A stretch of DNA of 64,000 bases from assembly GCA_027563935.2 (NCBI GenBank), contig CM050454.1, forward strand, positions 23,185,501 through 23,249,500, written 5' to 3'. The notes below the pieces were generated by a model. The model was not told where the DNA came from. It saw only the letters and a program-made list of their open reading frames with translations, and did not search any database. Of this stretch, positions 43,788 through 56,412 are shown piece by piece. Each line of letters opens with the position of its first letter. Within the stretch, counting starts at the first letter, position 1. This stretch comes from Costus lasius (taxonomy: Eukaryota; Streptophyta; Magnoliopsida; Zingiberales; Costaceae). The translations under genes and the position numbers were made by a program.

Positions 43788-46177
43788 TTTAGTTTCTTTT
43801 ATTTTAATTTATTTTTAGAATTAATTTTGCTTTTATTTTTGCAGGAAAACCAAATTTTGCGCAAAATACGGCACTGCTGTAATCTAGTTTACGCCCGTAA
43901 TCTGCTCTGATTTCTTTTCCGAGAGTTTTTTGTATATTACAGCGGTACCGTATTTCTTTTACGGTACCGTATTTTCTGACCGTTTTTTACTTTACGTGCC
44001 GTAATCTTGAGTGTTTTCTTTTCAAAAATTTTTTGAAAAATACAGCAGTACCGTAAGGAATTTCACGGTACCATATTTCCTGATTATTTCTTACCCGAGA
44101 GTTCTTTGCAAATTACGGCACTGCCGTAAAGCATATTACGGTACCGTATTTGTAAACTGCTTCCAATTATTGAGTAGGTGTCTTCTCGCATTGATTTTAA
44201 GAAACTGGGTTATGAAAATTTTTTATTTTCGGCACGACATGGAAGTTCTGATCTTTGTCTATTATTTGGATATTTTTGCTAAATTTTAGAATCCATGGAT
44301 CTTTCTGAAACACATAGCAACTTTTTGATTCTGATTAGATTTTGTGCAGTTTTTCATTTTGTAATCTGAGTAGCCTTCTTTCTGCTAATACCCTAAATTC
44401 CTGAAAGATTTTGATCCTTTATTTTTCACATACCTGGAAAGATCAAGTTTTATTTTACTTCATGGTTTTGTCTGTTTTCTGTTTGGATCATTAAATCTTA
44501 TTCTTGAGTATGGCTACTTTTCATAAAAAAATTCAAAAACTGCTTTCTACCTGTTATAGCTTCTTCTCCAGATTTGCATCCAGCACTAGCTACCACTACG
44601 TTTGCCTCTGACATCACTGTTTCCAGCCGTCGACACTGGATTATTCCATCAGCAGATTCTTACTTATTCTACTGTCTCTTATTCCATGATATTATTTATT
44701 TATGCAGTAGACTCTTCATTACTGACTCTGATTTTTTAGGTGCAGTATTATCTTCCATAGCCCGGCGATCTCACTTCCAGGACTGTATTCTCTAGCAGAC
44801 CACTAGAGATTACTCACTCTACGGTCGGCATCATCATTGATAGCAGCTTTTCAGCTAACCTCTGTTCACCCTCTACTTCTTGCCTGCTCAACTCTTTCCA
44901 CCGGCATCCTCTTCAGACCTCTGGCTACATCTCTGATTCAACCTTGAAAATTATTTTTATTATTATTTTCAATACTATTTTTGATCTGAGCCTTATGTGA
45001 GCCTTATGTACCTTAAATTTTGCAGAAAATTTTCAAAAGGCATATCTTTGGACCCAGCTGCATTGGCCTGACAATGATTGAGCATGATCTATTTAGTTTT
45101 GTGAGTATCACTTGCACTCTCTTATTAATGACTATTTCATATAGTGCATCTCTGACTTTATCATATTTATACTACTTATTGTTTTTCTCTTGAAAAATGA
45201 TTTTATGGATATATGGAACTCATTGTTTTGATGATGATATTATTCAAATGTGTTGTTAAAATTGATGAAAGCATATGATCCACTTTCTACTATATGATGG
45301 CATGATTTATTGATAAAATTTCTATTGATAAAATGTCTTCCTTGATGATGTGAGTATTTATACTTGTGATTAGAGAAAAACCCTATCATGTTAGATTTAT
45401 TTCTTCAATGCATATCTATTTTTGAAATTTGACATTGGTTGATGCATGAAATTTTGGGTAGATGTGTTATTTGATGAATAAGATCTAAAGGTGAAACTAC
45501 TCCTTTAAATAAAATGAGCATATGAGTATGATTTGAGAATTGAGATCAATTGATCAACCTAGTAGATGTTTAGTCTATTTTTGCTATTTGTTGGGAAATA
45601 AGAGTCCAAGATCCATAAAAATAGTGAGAGACTCCCCTACTTGGCACTATGTAAAATTGATAGTGGTACCGAAGACATGGGTTGAAGTCTATGCATGAAA
45701 AATAATGAGAGTGAAAAATAATAAGACTCCTCTACTTGGCACTGTGTAAAATTGACAGTGGTACCGAAGACAAGAGTTGAAGTCAAAAATAAAAAGTGTG
45801 TATCTAAGTGGGTACATGCCATCTTCACAAAAACAAACAAAATACATAAAAAAAAGGGGGAAAAAAAATCATGTGTGGAAAAAGATCTTGGAAACCTAAT
45901 TCCTGTAAACAAAAGCATGATAGATTTGAACTGAAAACTGGGTGAAATCATGAGATTTCTATTTATTATACAAGTTGCAAAGTTTTATTTGATTGAATTG
46001 TGGATCTAGAGGGTAGAGTTCTAAGGATGATATGTTTATTTGAAGTTTTGTAAAACAATTGATGGAATTTTTCATTGATGATTGTATTTTAGAAATTTAT
46101 TGAGTATGAAAACGTTATTCTTTTAATCAATTTTTGATTTTTGCTTGAGGACAAGCAAAGTTTGAGCCTTATGTATT
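43788..46177 (+). other. E 3' interior, no conserved gene
   Basis: It starts with a run of palindromic motifs such as ACGGTACCGTA and GGCACTGCCGTA (43865-44155). Where gypsy I carries its ORF-1-type gene there is only short, broken frame. The text around 45100 (TTAGTTTTGTGAGTATCA) matches the end of that gene in I (9267), suggesting the gene was lost. A two-unit repeat of about 95 bp period is at 45631-45790. It ends in the TTGCTTGAGGACAAGCAA segment (46141-46158), a 7 bp stem with an AGGA loop. Confidence 0.5.
45631..45790. repeat. Two-copy tandem repeat, period about 95 bp
   Basis: Units at about 45631 and 45726 share CTACTTGGCACT, GTAAAATTGA and AGTGGTACCGAAGACA. Confidence 0.75.
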
Positions 46178-47915
46178 TGATGACACCGAAATTTATAGTA
46201 AATTTCATGCCGTTTTATATATCTTTTCATGTCATATTTATGAACTTTTGTTTGTTTTTAAGCATTATTTGTTAAATATTATGGAATCTACACAATTTCT
46301 TATTTTTCATAAATTTCAGGTTAAAGTGCTATATTTTGATGGATTTTGGAATATCTGAGCGCACCAATGGATTCCAGACGTCGAAACGAACCGCCCGGCA
46401 ATTTTCATGCAAATCGGAGCAAGTTTGAAAAATACACCCCGGGTGTAATGGATATTACGGGTGTAATTTTCTGCCCAAAATATGGCACTGCCGTAAGCAA
46501 TAACACGGGCCGTAATTTAGAGCAATTTCCGATCAGAAAGTTCAGTTGCAAATACGGCATAGCCGTTTTTTAAATACGGTACCATAATTGTAATGTGGAC
46601 ACGCGAGTTTTTCGGGCCGATTCTTGCGCGGACCATATCTTTTGATCCAGAGCTCCAAATTGAGATCTGAAAGATGTTCCGGACTCGTCTTTAAGAGGTG
46701 AAGACGCACAAAGTGAAAGGACCAACGTTTATCACGTATCCAGAGAGAAATCAGCAGAGAGTCGGCTAGGGTTTGGCCTCACGCCGAGAGGTGTAGAAGG
46801 CACCTCAGGCCGTGATTTTCACTCAGAAGCTTCGCTAGAGGAGAGAAAGACACCACTGAAGTTTCAGACCGTTTGGAGTCCGATCGGAGGAGAAATCGAT
46901 GAAACAGCGGTGTCGTGTTGTAACGTTGTTTTCTTTTTCTTCTTTGATTTCTAATTGTTCTAAACTATGCCTTATTGTAATCCTTCCTCCATGCAAGCTT
47001 AAACATATTTTGGGACATAGGGTTTAATCCCCTTGATTTTTAATGATTATATAACTCTTTCTTTCGTCATGATTATCTTCGTTGTGATAATTTTACTCTT
47101 GTGATAAATTGTGTTTAGATTCTCTATAATTGCATGTTATTAATTATGTTCTTAGAGTTTTCACAATGAGACTGAAAGGTGATTTGCTTGAGAGCTTGGA
47201 CCCCTAGAATTGCATATTAGGATCCCTTCCCTAGGTTAGATCTAATTTGATCTGTTCTAGTAAATTAATTGTCATAATTATAACATGAATCTATAGATCG
47301 AGTCTATTTGTCAAACGTGGAGATCTTGCAGGAAAGTGAGGATCGGAACGTTGGAGATCCATGAGTAAAACTAGTGTTGAGGCTCGGATGCACGAAAGTG
47401 ATCCTTGAGAATCCACTAGAGATTATCAACCTAGAATTCGGATGCACGAAAGTGATCTTTGAATTCTCTGATTGATGATTTACTTATCTTTAGCCGGGGA
47501 TAAATCTTGCACGAAAGTGAGGATTTATCTCTGCGTGATTGTCTGCACGAAAGTGAGATAATCCCTTTATAAAGTAAATTAGGTCTTTATCGTAGCAAGA
47601 TTTGATTGACGAGCCTTTTTATTTATATCTTATCATTGAAATTAAGGTGGATGAAACCCTAGTCCCATGTTTATCTCTCTGATTATCTTTCTTGTTATTT
47701 CTATTACCTATTTGCATCATATTTGGTTTACTTAGCTAGTAAGAATACGATTATTTGGTACTTAACAATAAAGTCGCTGTGGATTCGATACTTTTCTTTA
47801 TTACTTCGATAGTTACGTGCACTTGAGGAAGCCTATCAAGTTTTTGGCGCTATTGCCGGGGATTAGTCCAAGGTGCACGCGTGCCAGACTTGTAGTGTTC
47901 CCTTTCGGGCTATCA
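46178..47915 (+). mobile_element. 3' LTR of gypsy E, 1738 bp
   Basis: It matches the 5' LTR with scattered substitutions and one deletion of about 48 bp. It also keeps the internal primer-site-like copy (TGGCGCTATTGCCGGGG, 47845-47861) and the hairpin array. Confidence 0.9.
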
Positions 47916-47920
47916 CTTGT

Positions 47921-48486
47921 AGAAGCCATCTACAACAAAGACAAAAGCAGATAAATATCATAATTCAATCATTTATTCTGGCCTTTTATAAATGATCGTT
48001 TCTTACTATTTTATTCGAATCGATAATCCTCAAAAATTGATCAAGAAGTCACCCGACTTCCTTAGTGAGATGGGATCCTCATTTCGTACACGGCCTTGCG
48101 TCCCACGAGGGTGGGATGTACTGCAGAAGGTGACGCATGCTTCCTGAGGTAGGCTCGCCGGCCAATTGCTACTCGATAATTCCCCTTCCCAAGACCGTTC
48201 AAGCACTTTGTGTCCAGGGAAGGCTGGATACAACACAAAGTCCTAACCTCTTGAGCCAACCTCTAGAAATTTCATCATGTGAACCACCACATATGAAAAA
48301 TCCTAGTCAAGTCCGACCTGACCGTTATACCCAGGGCCAACAATTTCCTTGTGAAAGGCACGTCTAGAGTTTTAACCGATCTAGGAAAATTATTGTCACC
48401 ACATGCCTCCTGATGATAGATGGGTGTGTCCCACGAGGGTGGGAAACAATGCACCACGAGGGTGGGAAACAATGCACAACACCATA
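47921..48486 (-). other. Copia D leader, gag-proximal part
   Basis: It aligns with the A leader (1316-1850). Leader hairpins at 48101-48116 (TCCCAC-GAGG-GTGGGA), 48213-48228 (TCCAG/CTGGA, decayed inner pair) and 48429-48444, the last partly duplicated at 48453-48465. It is cut by F. Confidence 0.7.
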
Positions 48487-51194
48487 GATGGGTTTATATG
48501 TCTTGGACATGGATAGCTCTATTTATAACAAAAATAATAAAAGGACCAAACTGAGTAGTTCAGTTGGTGCTTTCCTATGGCATTGTCGATTAGCCCATAT
48601 AAGCAAGAATCACATTCAACGACTCCATGCAAATGGGTTGCTAGGTTCAAGTTCCTTGGAGGAATTTGATATATGTGAGCCTTGTTTGTTAGGGAAAATG
48701 ACAAAGGCGCCTTTCACCAAGACTAGTGAAAGGGTAGGAGGTTTGTTGAATCTCATACATAGCGATGTGTGTGGGCCATTCAATAAGCAAGTCAGAGGAG
48801 GCCACAACTAGTTCATCACATTTACTGATGATTTTAGTAGATATGGTTATGTCTACCTAATGAGACATAAGTCTGAATCGTTTGAGAAATTCAAAGAGTT
48901 CAGACATGAAGTAGAGAACCAACTTGGTAGATCCATTAAGGTTCTTCGATCAGATCATGGTGGAGAGTACCTAACTGGTGAGTTTCTTGACTATCTGAGA
49001 GAGTGTGGGATTTTATCCCAACTCACTCCTCCTGGAACACCCCAATGGAATGGTGTGTATGAAAGGAGAAATCAAACTTTGTTGGACATGGTTTGATGTA
49101 TGATGAGTCATGCAACTCTACCCCCCTCATTCTGGGGACATGCGCTTAATATAGCTTCTCTAATACTGAATAACGTTCCATCTAAAAGTGTCTCCAAAAT
49201 ACCGTATGAGGTATGGAATGGGAGACCCCCTAATTTATCTTTTATCAAGATCTGGGGATGTGAGGCTTATGTCAAGCGTCAGGATTCTAGCAAGCTAGAA
49301 CCTAGATCTGATAAATGTATATTTGTGGGGTACCCTAAGGACACTAAGGGTTACTAATTCTATAATCCCACTGAGAACAAAGTATTTGTTGCTCAAAATG
49401 TTGCCTTTCTAGAGAAAGAGTTTCTCATGAAAGAAGTTAGTGGGAGGAAGTTTGACTTGGACGAGGTCTAAGAGCAACCACAAAATGTAGAGATGGAACC
49501 TGAGCCACCTACACCGGTTGATGGGCAACCTGAGGCTCAGACACAGGCCCCACGTAGGTCTGGCAGGATTCGTCATGCACCTGAGAGGTATGGGTCACTG
49601 CCGACCAAACACGATGGGTTATTCATCATTGTGGATGAACCCAAGACTTATGATGAGGCGGTCAGTGGACCGGACTCCGAGAGATGGCTTGACGCCATGA
49701 GATCCAAAATGGATTCCATGTCAGCTAACCAAGTAAGGGATTTAGTTAAGTTACCTGATGGGGTAAAACCCATAGGGTGTAAATGGGTCTTTAAGAAGAA
49801 GACAGACATGGATGGCAACGTGGTTACCTATAAAGGTAGACTAGTGGCTAAGGGATTCAAACAAGTCAACGGGGTGGACTATGATGAAAGCTTTTCGCCA
49901 GTTGCTATGTTCAAATCCATTAGGATTCTGCTTTCTATAGCTGCATATCATGATTATGAGATATGATAGCTGGATGTAAAGACAGCTTTCCTTAATGGGA
50001 AACTAACCGAGGATGTGTATATGACACAACCTAATGGCTTCATCCATCCTGTAGAGGCCAATAAGGTCTGCAGGCTAAAGAGATCCATCTATGGATTAAA
50101 GCAAGCATCTCAAAGTTGGAATCTTCGATTTGATGAAGCTATGAGAGATTATGGCTTTATCAAAAGCGAAGATGACGCCTGTGTATATAGAAAATTCAGT
50201 GGGAGCTTGGTGACTTTTCTGGTCTTGTATGTCGATGACATACTACTCATCGGGAACGACATCCCTAGTCTTCAAGTTGTGAAGACATGGTTAGGGAAGT
50301 GTTTTGAGATGAAGGACTTAGGGGAAGCCGCTTATATCCTTGGCGTGAGGATCTACAGGGATAGATCCAAGAGGCTCCTAGTCCTTAGTTAAAGTACTTA
50401 CATTAATAAGGTCCTGGAGAGGTTTAGCTTGGAGCAATCCAAGAAAAGGTACCTTCCAGTGAGACATGGCCTTACTCTCTCAAAGGGCCAGTGTCCCACC
50501 ACACAGGCTGAGAGGGATGACATGAGTCGAGTGCCTTATGCTTCGGCAGTGGGATCGATCATGTATGCAATGTTGTGTACAAAGACCAAATGTGGCTTAT
50601 GCTGTGAGCATAACCAGCCGATACCAATCCAATCTTGGTTTACAGCATTGGGTGGCTGTAAAGAACATCCTGAAGTATCTGAGAAGAACTAAGGATTTGT
50701 TCCTAGTCTATGGGGGACAAGAAGAGCTCAGTATGCAGGGCTACACTGACCCTGACGACTTTAGATCGCAGGCCGGCTATGTGTTTAAGATGAATGGAGG
50801 CGCTGTTTGCTGGAAGAGCTTCAAGCAATCCACTATTGCCGATTCTACAACTAAAGCTGAGTATGTGGCCGCTTCTGAGGCAGCCAAAGAAGCTGTTTGG
50901 ATAAGGAAATTCATTTCTGAACTTCAGGTGGTTCCCAATGCATTGGATCCCATTGAAATCTACTGTGATAACAATGGATCAATTACACAAGCCAAAGAAC
51001 CATGGTCTCATCAAAGATCCAAACATATACTCAGAAGATTTCACCTGATCAGAGAGATCATAGACAAAGGTGATGTCAAGATTAGCAGAGTTGACACAGA
51101 GAACAATCTGGTAGACCCATTGACCAAGGCTTTGGCGTAGCAGAAGCATGACTGTCATACTAGAGATATGGGGTTGAGATTCCTCAACCTCTAG
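48487..51194 (+). pseudogene. Copia F pol: GAG-pre-integrase to RNase H, broken
   Basis: The 5' end is missing; the first readable residues are GLYVLDMDSS, before the GAG-pre-integrase (WHCRLAHISKNHIQRLHANG, CEPCLLGKM). Then integrase (IHSDVCGPF, LRSDHGGEYL, QWNGVYERRN), RT (FKKKTDMDGNVVTYKGRLVA, KTAFLNG, YVDDILLIGND) and RNase H (TTKAEYVA, YCDNNGS), ending GLRFLNL. Stops lie at about 48808, 49097, 49355, 49470, 49965-49970 and 50391, with a frameshift near 50580 and a six-codon deletion after GYTDP at 50750. It is the same family as A. Confidence 0.92.
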
Positions 51195-51200
51195 GTCTTA

Positions 51201-51215
51201 GTGCAAGTGGGAGAT
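51201..51215 (+). other. Polypurine tract of copia F
   Basis: GTGCAAGTGGGAGAT between the pol end and the LTR. Confidence 0.88.
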
Positions 51216-52436
51216 TGTTGGTGTATATGCCCTAGGACCTAGTTTTGGTCCATTATTGTACTACTTGACTTTGATATTTATATATATCATTCGGGCATTG
51301 TCATTATCAAAGTTTGCCTACATCTGCAATTATGTACTTACATGATAATGTCCCTAGAGATAGATTAGATCTGTGCTCAAACGATCGTCCCCAGTCGATG
51401 TACCAGAGTGGATATGGGGCAACTCTAGTACTTGTGAAACTGGTATATGGGCTGGTTAGGCACGAGGAGCTAACGCAGACATATGGGTATATCAATAGTG
51501 GACATACTGAACCGACCCGCTGTGAGGCAATGACTTGGTGTCACGAGTTATCCTCAGAAGTGATAGGAGATGTATTGATCCCTGGACTTGAGGTTATTGG
51601 CCATTCTATAAGGTTAGGGACATGCTTTGATACAACCTAACACCTCGCCGTAGTTGAGGCGTAATAACGGTTGTCATTGAGCATGTCACAACCCATAGGA
51701 GAAGGTCAATAGACAGACATAGGATTTGCCCCTTCGTAAGGGAAGCATGATATCCATGGAGCTCCTCTATGGTTCTATGACTAAAAGTGTATGGCCATAC
51801 CCAGGTGAGACCTGATTTAGTCATAACCATGAGATTGGATAAAAACAAGTGGTGACACACTTGTCCAATCGGATATCAGTTCGGCAAAGAGACTGTAATG
51901 CATCTGTACCTGATTGCAATGATGGGGATGTCGATGTCGATATCCATTCCGATGACTTGGGTAGCAGCGATGCACTGCTAGGTGCCATTCACTGCTTGTG
52001 GTGACCTTAGGTTAGCACTGCCAACGTCAGAGGAACCTATAGGGTCGCACATCTTGATACTCGAGTTCTCGTATTGATCAAACAGCCTTATGATCGAGTT
52101 ATTGGATGACACGGATCTATTTGGGAGATTTCATCAGCGCCGATGGGCCTGATGAGATGGAAGAAACTTATTAGGGCCAACTTCCATTTTTGGCATATTG
52201 ACCAAAGTAACCATGGTTAACCTAGTTTGACCTTAAGTTAAATTGGATTAGATCCAATGGGTTGATTGACATGCATAATGGACCTTGGGCTAGGCCCATT
52301 CTATAGTTGGGCTTATTAAAAAGTTTAATGGGCTTAAGGAGAAGAATGTGTAGACACATGTTTAACCTTGGTTAGACTAGGGTTGGCGCCTATGACACAT
52401 ATGGTTAATCTAAGTTGATTTAATCATTTGTGGGCT

Positions 52437-52464
52437 AATTAATTAATTAATTAATTAATTAATT
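52437..52464. repeat. (AATT)7 microsatellite in the F LTR
   Basis: Seven perfect AATT units; absent at the equivalent place in A. Confidence 0.9.
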
Positions 52465-52574
52465 GGAGTCCTAATTGGATTATGACTTGATTATTTAAAT
52501 AATTCTATTTCCTACTTCTTCTCCAAGCCGCCCAATTGGCTTGATCATAGCCATCCCTAATCGCCTCTCCTTGC

Positions 52575-52582
52575 TATAAATA
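52575..52582 (+). promoter_or_regulatory. TATA box of the F LTR
   Basis: TATAAATA, 504 bp before the LTR end, in the same relative place as TATAAAAGA in A. Confidence 0.6.
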
Positions 52583-53086
52583 TAACCCCTAGTCGCCCCT
52601 CTTGCATGAATGAATTACTTGAAGGCGTGAACAATAGAAGGGGCGAGAGCAAGGAGAACTTGGGTGAACATCTTCTATACCCTAGCCGCAAGCAACCTTC
52701 CTCCTTTCCTCTTGGCGTTTGGAGCATTGGAGCTTGGCGGCTTGTCTTCTTCCCTCCTCCTCCTTGGCGCAACTTCTCTAGAAGGTGGCGCAAGTGAAGT
52801 GGAGGTCTCCCTAAGGCTTGGATCTTCTTCCCGAGGCTAGCACCGGGCGTGGAAGAAGAGGACTCGAGGCATCCATGTGTGTGAGACTGCAGAGGGTGCA
52901 CGCTTGGGCGCCTAACTCGACATCGGCCTCATCTTGCTTTATGGTATTTTCTTTCTCATCGTGTCGACTCTCTCGCATACGATCTTCATTGGGTTTTTTG
53001 GACTGGCCTGTTTCGGGGATATTATTCCGTTGTGCATTATATTTGTTTCTGAAAAATTTATAAAATATCCCCGGGGTTTCCCAACA

Positions 53087-54665
53087 CCCGAGGTGCGCCA
53101 CCTAGGTCTTCAGCTCCATGGGTTAGCTCGCGAACCCGAAAGACACCATCTAGGAAAACCCTAGATCCCCTTTAGGTTCGGCCAGCCTGAGTCTTCTCCA
53201 TGAGCTAGCTCGCAAACCCTAGGCTCCTCCTAGGATTCGGCCAACTCATATCTCCTTCTGGAATATAGCTCGCAAACCCTAGGCTTCTCCTAGAGTTCGG
53301 CCAAACATCCATGCACCACCTCCTCTAGGTATCTCACCTTTTTGCTTAATACACCACATCCCTTGCAAGGTGTGCCACCTATAAGGTGCGCCCCTTTGCT
53401 TGGATGTGTCATCATGCAAGTGTAGGTGCTGTTCTTCTCAATCTCAGCCCTCGAATGCAAGAAGTGCCCCTAAGAGCCTTCTCATTCACAACTAAGACAG
53501 AAAACAGCCCCTTACAAAGGTTAGGTGTGCTAACCATCTTGATCAGCCCATGAACCCTTAGATGCACCATTAGGCAGCCCTAGTAAGCATCATGGTTTGG
53601 CTAGTCAAGTTGATCAACTCCTTAGGATGCTCAACCTTCATCATCAGCCCATGAACCTATGTTGGACTACTAGGTAACCCTAGAAGACAACATCGCTCGG
53701 CTATTGATGTAGGTCAGCCCCTTAGGTTGAGCTACCTTCATCTTTAGCCCTTGAACCCTAGATGCACAACAAGGAAACCCTAGAAGGCCTCATGGTTTAG
53801 CTAAGGACAAAGGTCTGCCCCCTAACTTGGTTGGCTTGCACCATCACCTTTGATCAGCCCTCTTCCATTAAGTGCACAAACTAGGTTGCCCTAGAAGCCA
53901 CTTTAGGTCAGACCAATTGAAGGGATGCACCACCTTTGGGGTGAGGTGCGCCAACCCTAACCCTAGCTGCCAACCCCCATTGGATGCATCTCCAGGTAAC
54001 CATGAAAACCACCCTAGGGTTTGATTAGGTCATGGGTTGCGCCACCCTGAGAGATGCGCAAAGGAGAGAGAAGAGAACGCCACGATATGTCATCAAAGCC
54101 TTCAACTCGATTTACAATATAGAATTGAAATACAAAATTGAAAGTCAGCACACAAGCCTCACATTGATACATCACAGGCATGGCAATAGGGCTTGACTTT
54201 GATCACAACATAAATGCACAAATAGAACTACTCATGCGATTCTACATGCAATGAAAAATCAACAAGTACTCACTTTTAATTTTTCATAAAACCCTTTCAA
54301 TTAATTTTCAGCGACTCTATATCATCCTTCTACATTGTCTCGCCCCCTCTCAAGAGTCTACAAAGGGTAGCCGCCCCTTGCAATCCTTACCCCATAGAGA
54401 TTAGGACAATCACCCAGTCCATGCCTCATAATCTCCTATGGGTCTTGCGCCATGGGTCTATCCCACGAGCGCAAGGAGGAGTTAATTCTTCCACATAGGG
54501 TCTATCCCAGATGTGAAGAAAATGAAACTAGAAGATGATTAAGAGGTGAAAATTAAAAGAAACTTATTTTTCAACAGAAAAACCATGGCATAAAATTTTC
54601 GAAAACAATTTTCATGACATGGGGTAGGCGCATGTAGAAAAGACACCTTCGGGCCTCGTAAGATC
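53087..54665 (-). other. Copia D leader, LTR-proximal part
   Basis: Non-coding. It contains degenerate repeats: AGCTCGCAAACCCTAGG-type units start at 53124, 53206 and 53267, and CAGCCCATGAACC-type units recur at 53540-53770. It resembles the middle of the A leader (TTCGGCCA, GTGCGCCA). No supported gene. Confidence 0.6.
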
Positions 54666-54677
54666 CCTCTGATACCA
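54666..54677 (-). promoter_or_regulatory. Primer-binding site of copia D
   Basis: The minus strand reads TGGTATCAGAGG, one mismatch from the initiator tRNA-Met site, beside the LTR edge at 54679. Confidence 0.85.
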
Positions 54678-54678
54678 C

Positions 54679-56412
54679 TATTGGGAATCCCCGGACTCAG
54701 AAAAACTTTAAACACAGTGGAAGCGGAGGTCCGAAACAGAATTCCAGAAACACCAGGATCACTTACAAGAGAAAACCGAAGGATGTGAAGAGTAGTACCT
54801 TATCAAATAATTCTGGGAGCGACCGATGATGAAGACGCGCAAGGGCCTGTCCTCTGCAATTGCACATACACGGACTCCTCGAGATCTCTCCAACCTCCAC
54901 GCGTGGTGCTAGCCTCGGGAGATGAGATCCACACCTCTTGACCTTCTCGACTTGCACCAATGCCAAGGAGAGTAGGGACCGTTGGCGACAAGGAGTGGGT
55001 AGCACTACCACTTGTCCCAACCTTTGATTCAAAAAACCTTTTATTGTCGTCACCTCTAAGACCCTCACGCCAAGCAGTAGGAGGGAGGCGACAACAAGAG
55101 ACAAGAGAAGAGTCTGGTGCAAAAATCTCCTAGGCGGGCCTCTCTATTTATAATAGCAGAGCCACACACACTATGGAGATTTTTCCCATGTGGGATAATG
55201 CATATAGGCTCCAATTCACAATTAACTAGATCAGTGTCACGGGTTCGAATCCCCGCAGACACTATTAATTGTAAATTGCGCCCAAGCCTATTAATTAGCC
55301 AAGAGAAAAATTCTCTTGCCAATTAATAATTTTATTTTATTCATGTAACTAAAGTGCCAAGCCTAAACTTGCACCAAGACCCTTGTTTGACTCATTTTGA
55401 CAACATAGGTCAACAGAGGTCAAACACGGTCCACTAGAGTCAACCAGTGGTCAAACATGAACTAAAATAAAATATCATCTCCTCTGTAAAAGTCTCAATG
55501 CATCAGTCCCCAAATGATCTGAATCACATAATGATTCGATCAGAGGCTAAATGATCAGTATGGAATCTCTGACGTCTAGGTGTGCGACCCTGTAGGTTCT
55601 TCAGACATTGGCAGTGCTGACTAAATCATCACAAGCAATGAGTGCCACCTAGCAGTACATCATTGCTACCCAAGTCATCAGAATAGTGTCATCATCGACA
55701 TTCCCTAAAACTACGACAAAGTACAAGTGCAGCTTTGTCCTTTTTCCAACTGATGTCCGAATTGGGCAAGTGTGTCACACTTGTTAATCCCAATAATATG
55801 GCATGACTAAATTAGGTTCTCACATGGGTATGGCCATACACTTTCAGTCATCCATATAGGGGCGCCATGGACAATCAAGCTTCCCTGCAAGGAAGGGGCA
55901 AATCCTCTATTAGCACATTGAATCCCTCATACGGCTTGCGACATACCCAATGACAACCGTTATGACTCCCCTTTCATGGCGAAGCGTTAGGTTGCATCAA
56001 AGTACATCAATCACTATATAGAGATACCAATGCCCTGAAGTCTAGGACAAGCGCAACTCTGTCACTATAATATTCATCTCGTGACACCGAGATGAATCCT
56101 CACGGCGGGTCAATCCAGTATATCTCCCTTGATATACCCATATGCCTGCGTTAGCAACCCGTGCTCAACCAGCGCATATACCAGTCTCAAGTTAATCATA
56201 GCTGTCCCATATCCACTATGATTCTCGACCAGGGATAAACACAAAGACTAGATAAAATCTATCTCTTAGGGACATTGTATATGCAAATGTACATTTGTGC
56301 AGATGTACAAACTTGCATAACAACGACAATGCTTGGTAACTCATCTATCAACTAGATGTGATACACATATCCCAATTGACCATCTTGAGCTCCTAGGGCA
56401 TAAACACTAACA
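54679..56412 (-). mobile_element. 5' LTR of copia D, 1734 bp
   Basis: It matches 36415-38150. Its left end is TATTGGG where the other copy has TGTTGGG. TATA box at 55145-55152 and T-arm-like hairpin at 55212-55278. It is followed by the target duplication ACATA. Confidence 0.9.
55212..55278. other. tRNA T-arm-like inverted repeat, second D LTR copy
   Basis: Same outer arms and B box (GGTTCGAATCC, 55242-55252) as 36948-37014. The inner arms are AGTGTC and GACACT instead of AGCGTC and GACGCT: a C-G pair has become a T-A pair on both sides, keeping the stem. Confidence 0.7.

Larger units (their letters stand above)
40495..47915 (+). mobile_element. Gypsy E, non-autonomous element without pol (7421 bp)
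   Basis: Two LTRs (1786 and 1738 bp), target duplication CTTGT, tRNA-Asp primer-binding site and a pre-LTR purine segment define a complete insertion. The 3.9 kb interior has no protease, RT, RNase H or integrase; its one long frame is acidic with a zinc knuckle. It shares with gypsy I the post-pol hairpin, the TTGCTTGAGG motif before the 3' LTR and the GAAA hairpin array, so it is probably mobilised by an Athila/Tat-type relative (inference). Confidence 0.88.
51216..53086 (+). mobile_element. 3' LTR of copia F, 1871 bp
   Basis: TGTTGGTGTATATGCC...GGTTTCCCAACA. It is homologous to the A LTR. TATA box at 52575-52582 (TATAAATA), and seven AATT units at 52437-52464 just upstream. No 5' LTR or target duplication is found for F. 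After 53086 D's leader resumes. Confidence 0.9.
36415..56412 (-). mobile_element. Copia D, decayed, with E and F nested inside
   Basis: LTRs 36415-38150 and 54679-56412, target duplication ACATA, reversed polypurine tract at 38151 and primer-binding site at 54666 define one minus-strand copia spread over 20 kb. Gypsy E (40495-47915) sits at its gag start and copia F (48487-53086) in its leader. Its own coding part is heavily decayed. Confidence 0.88.
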
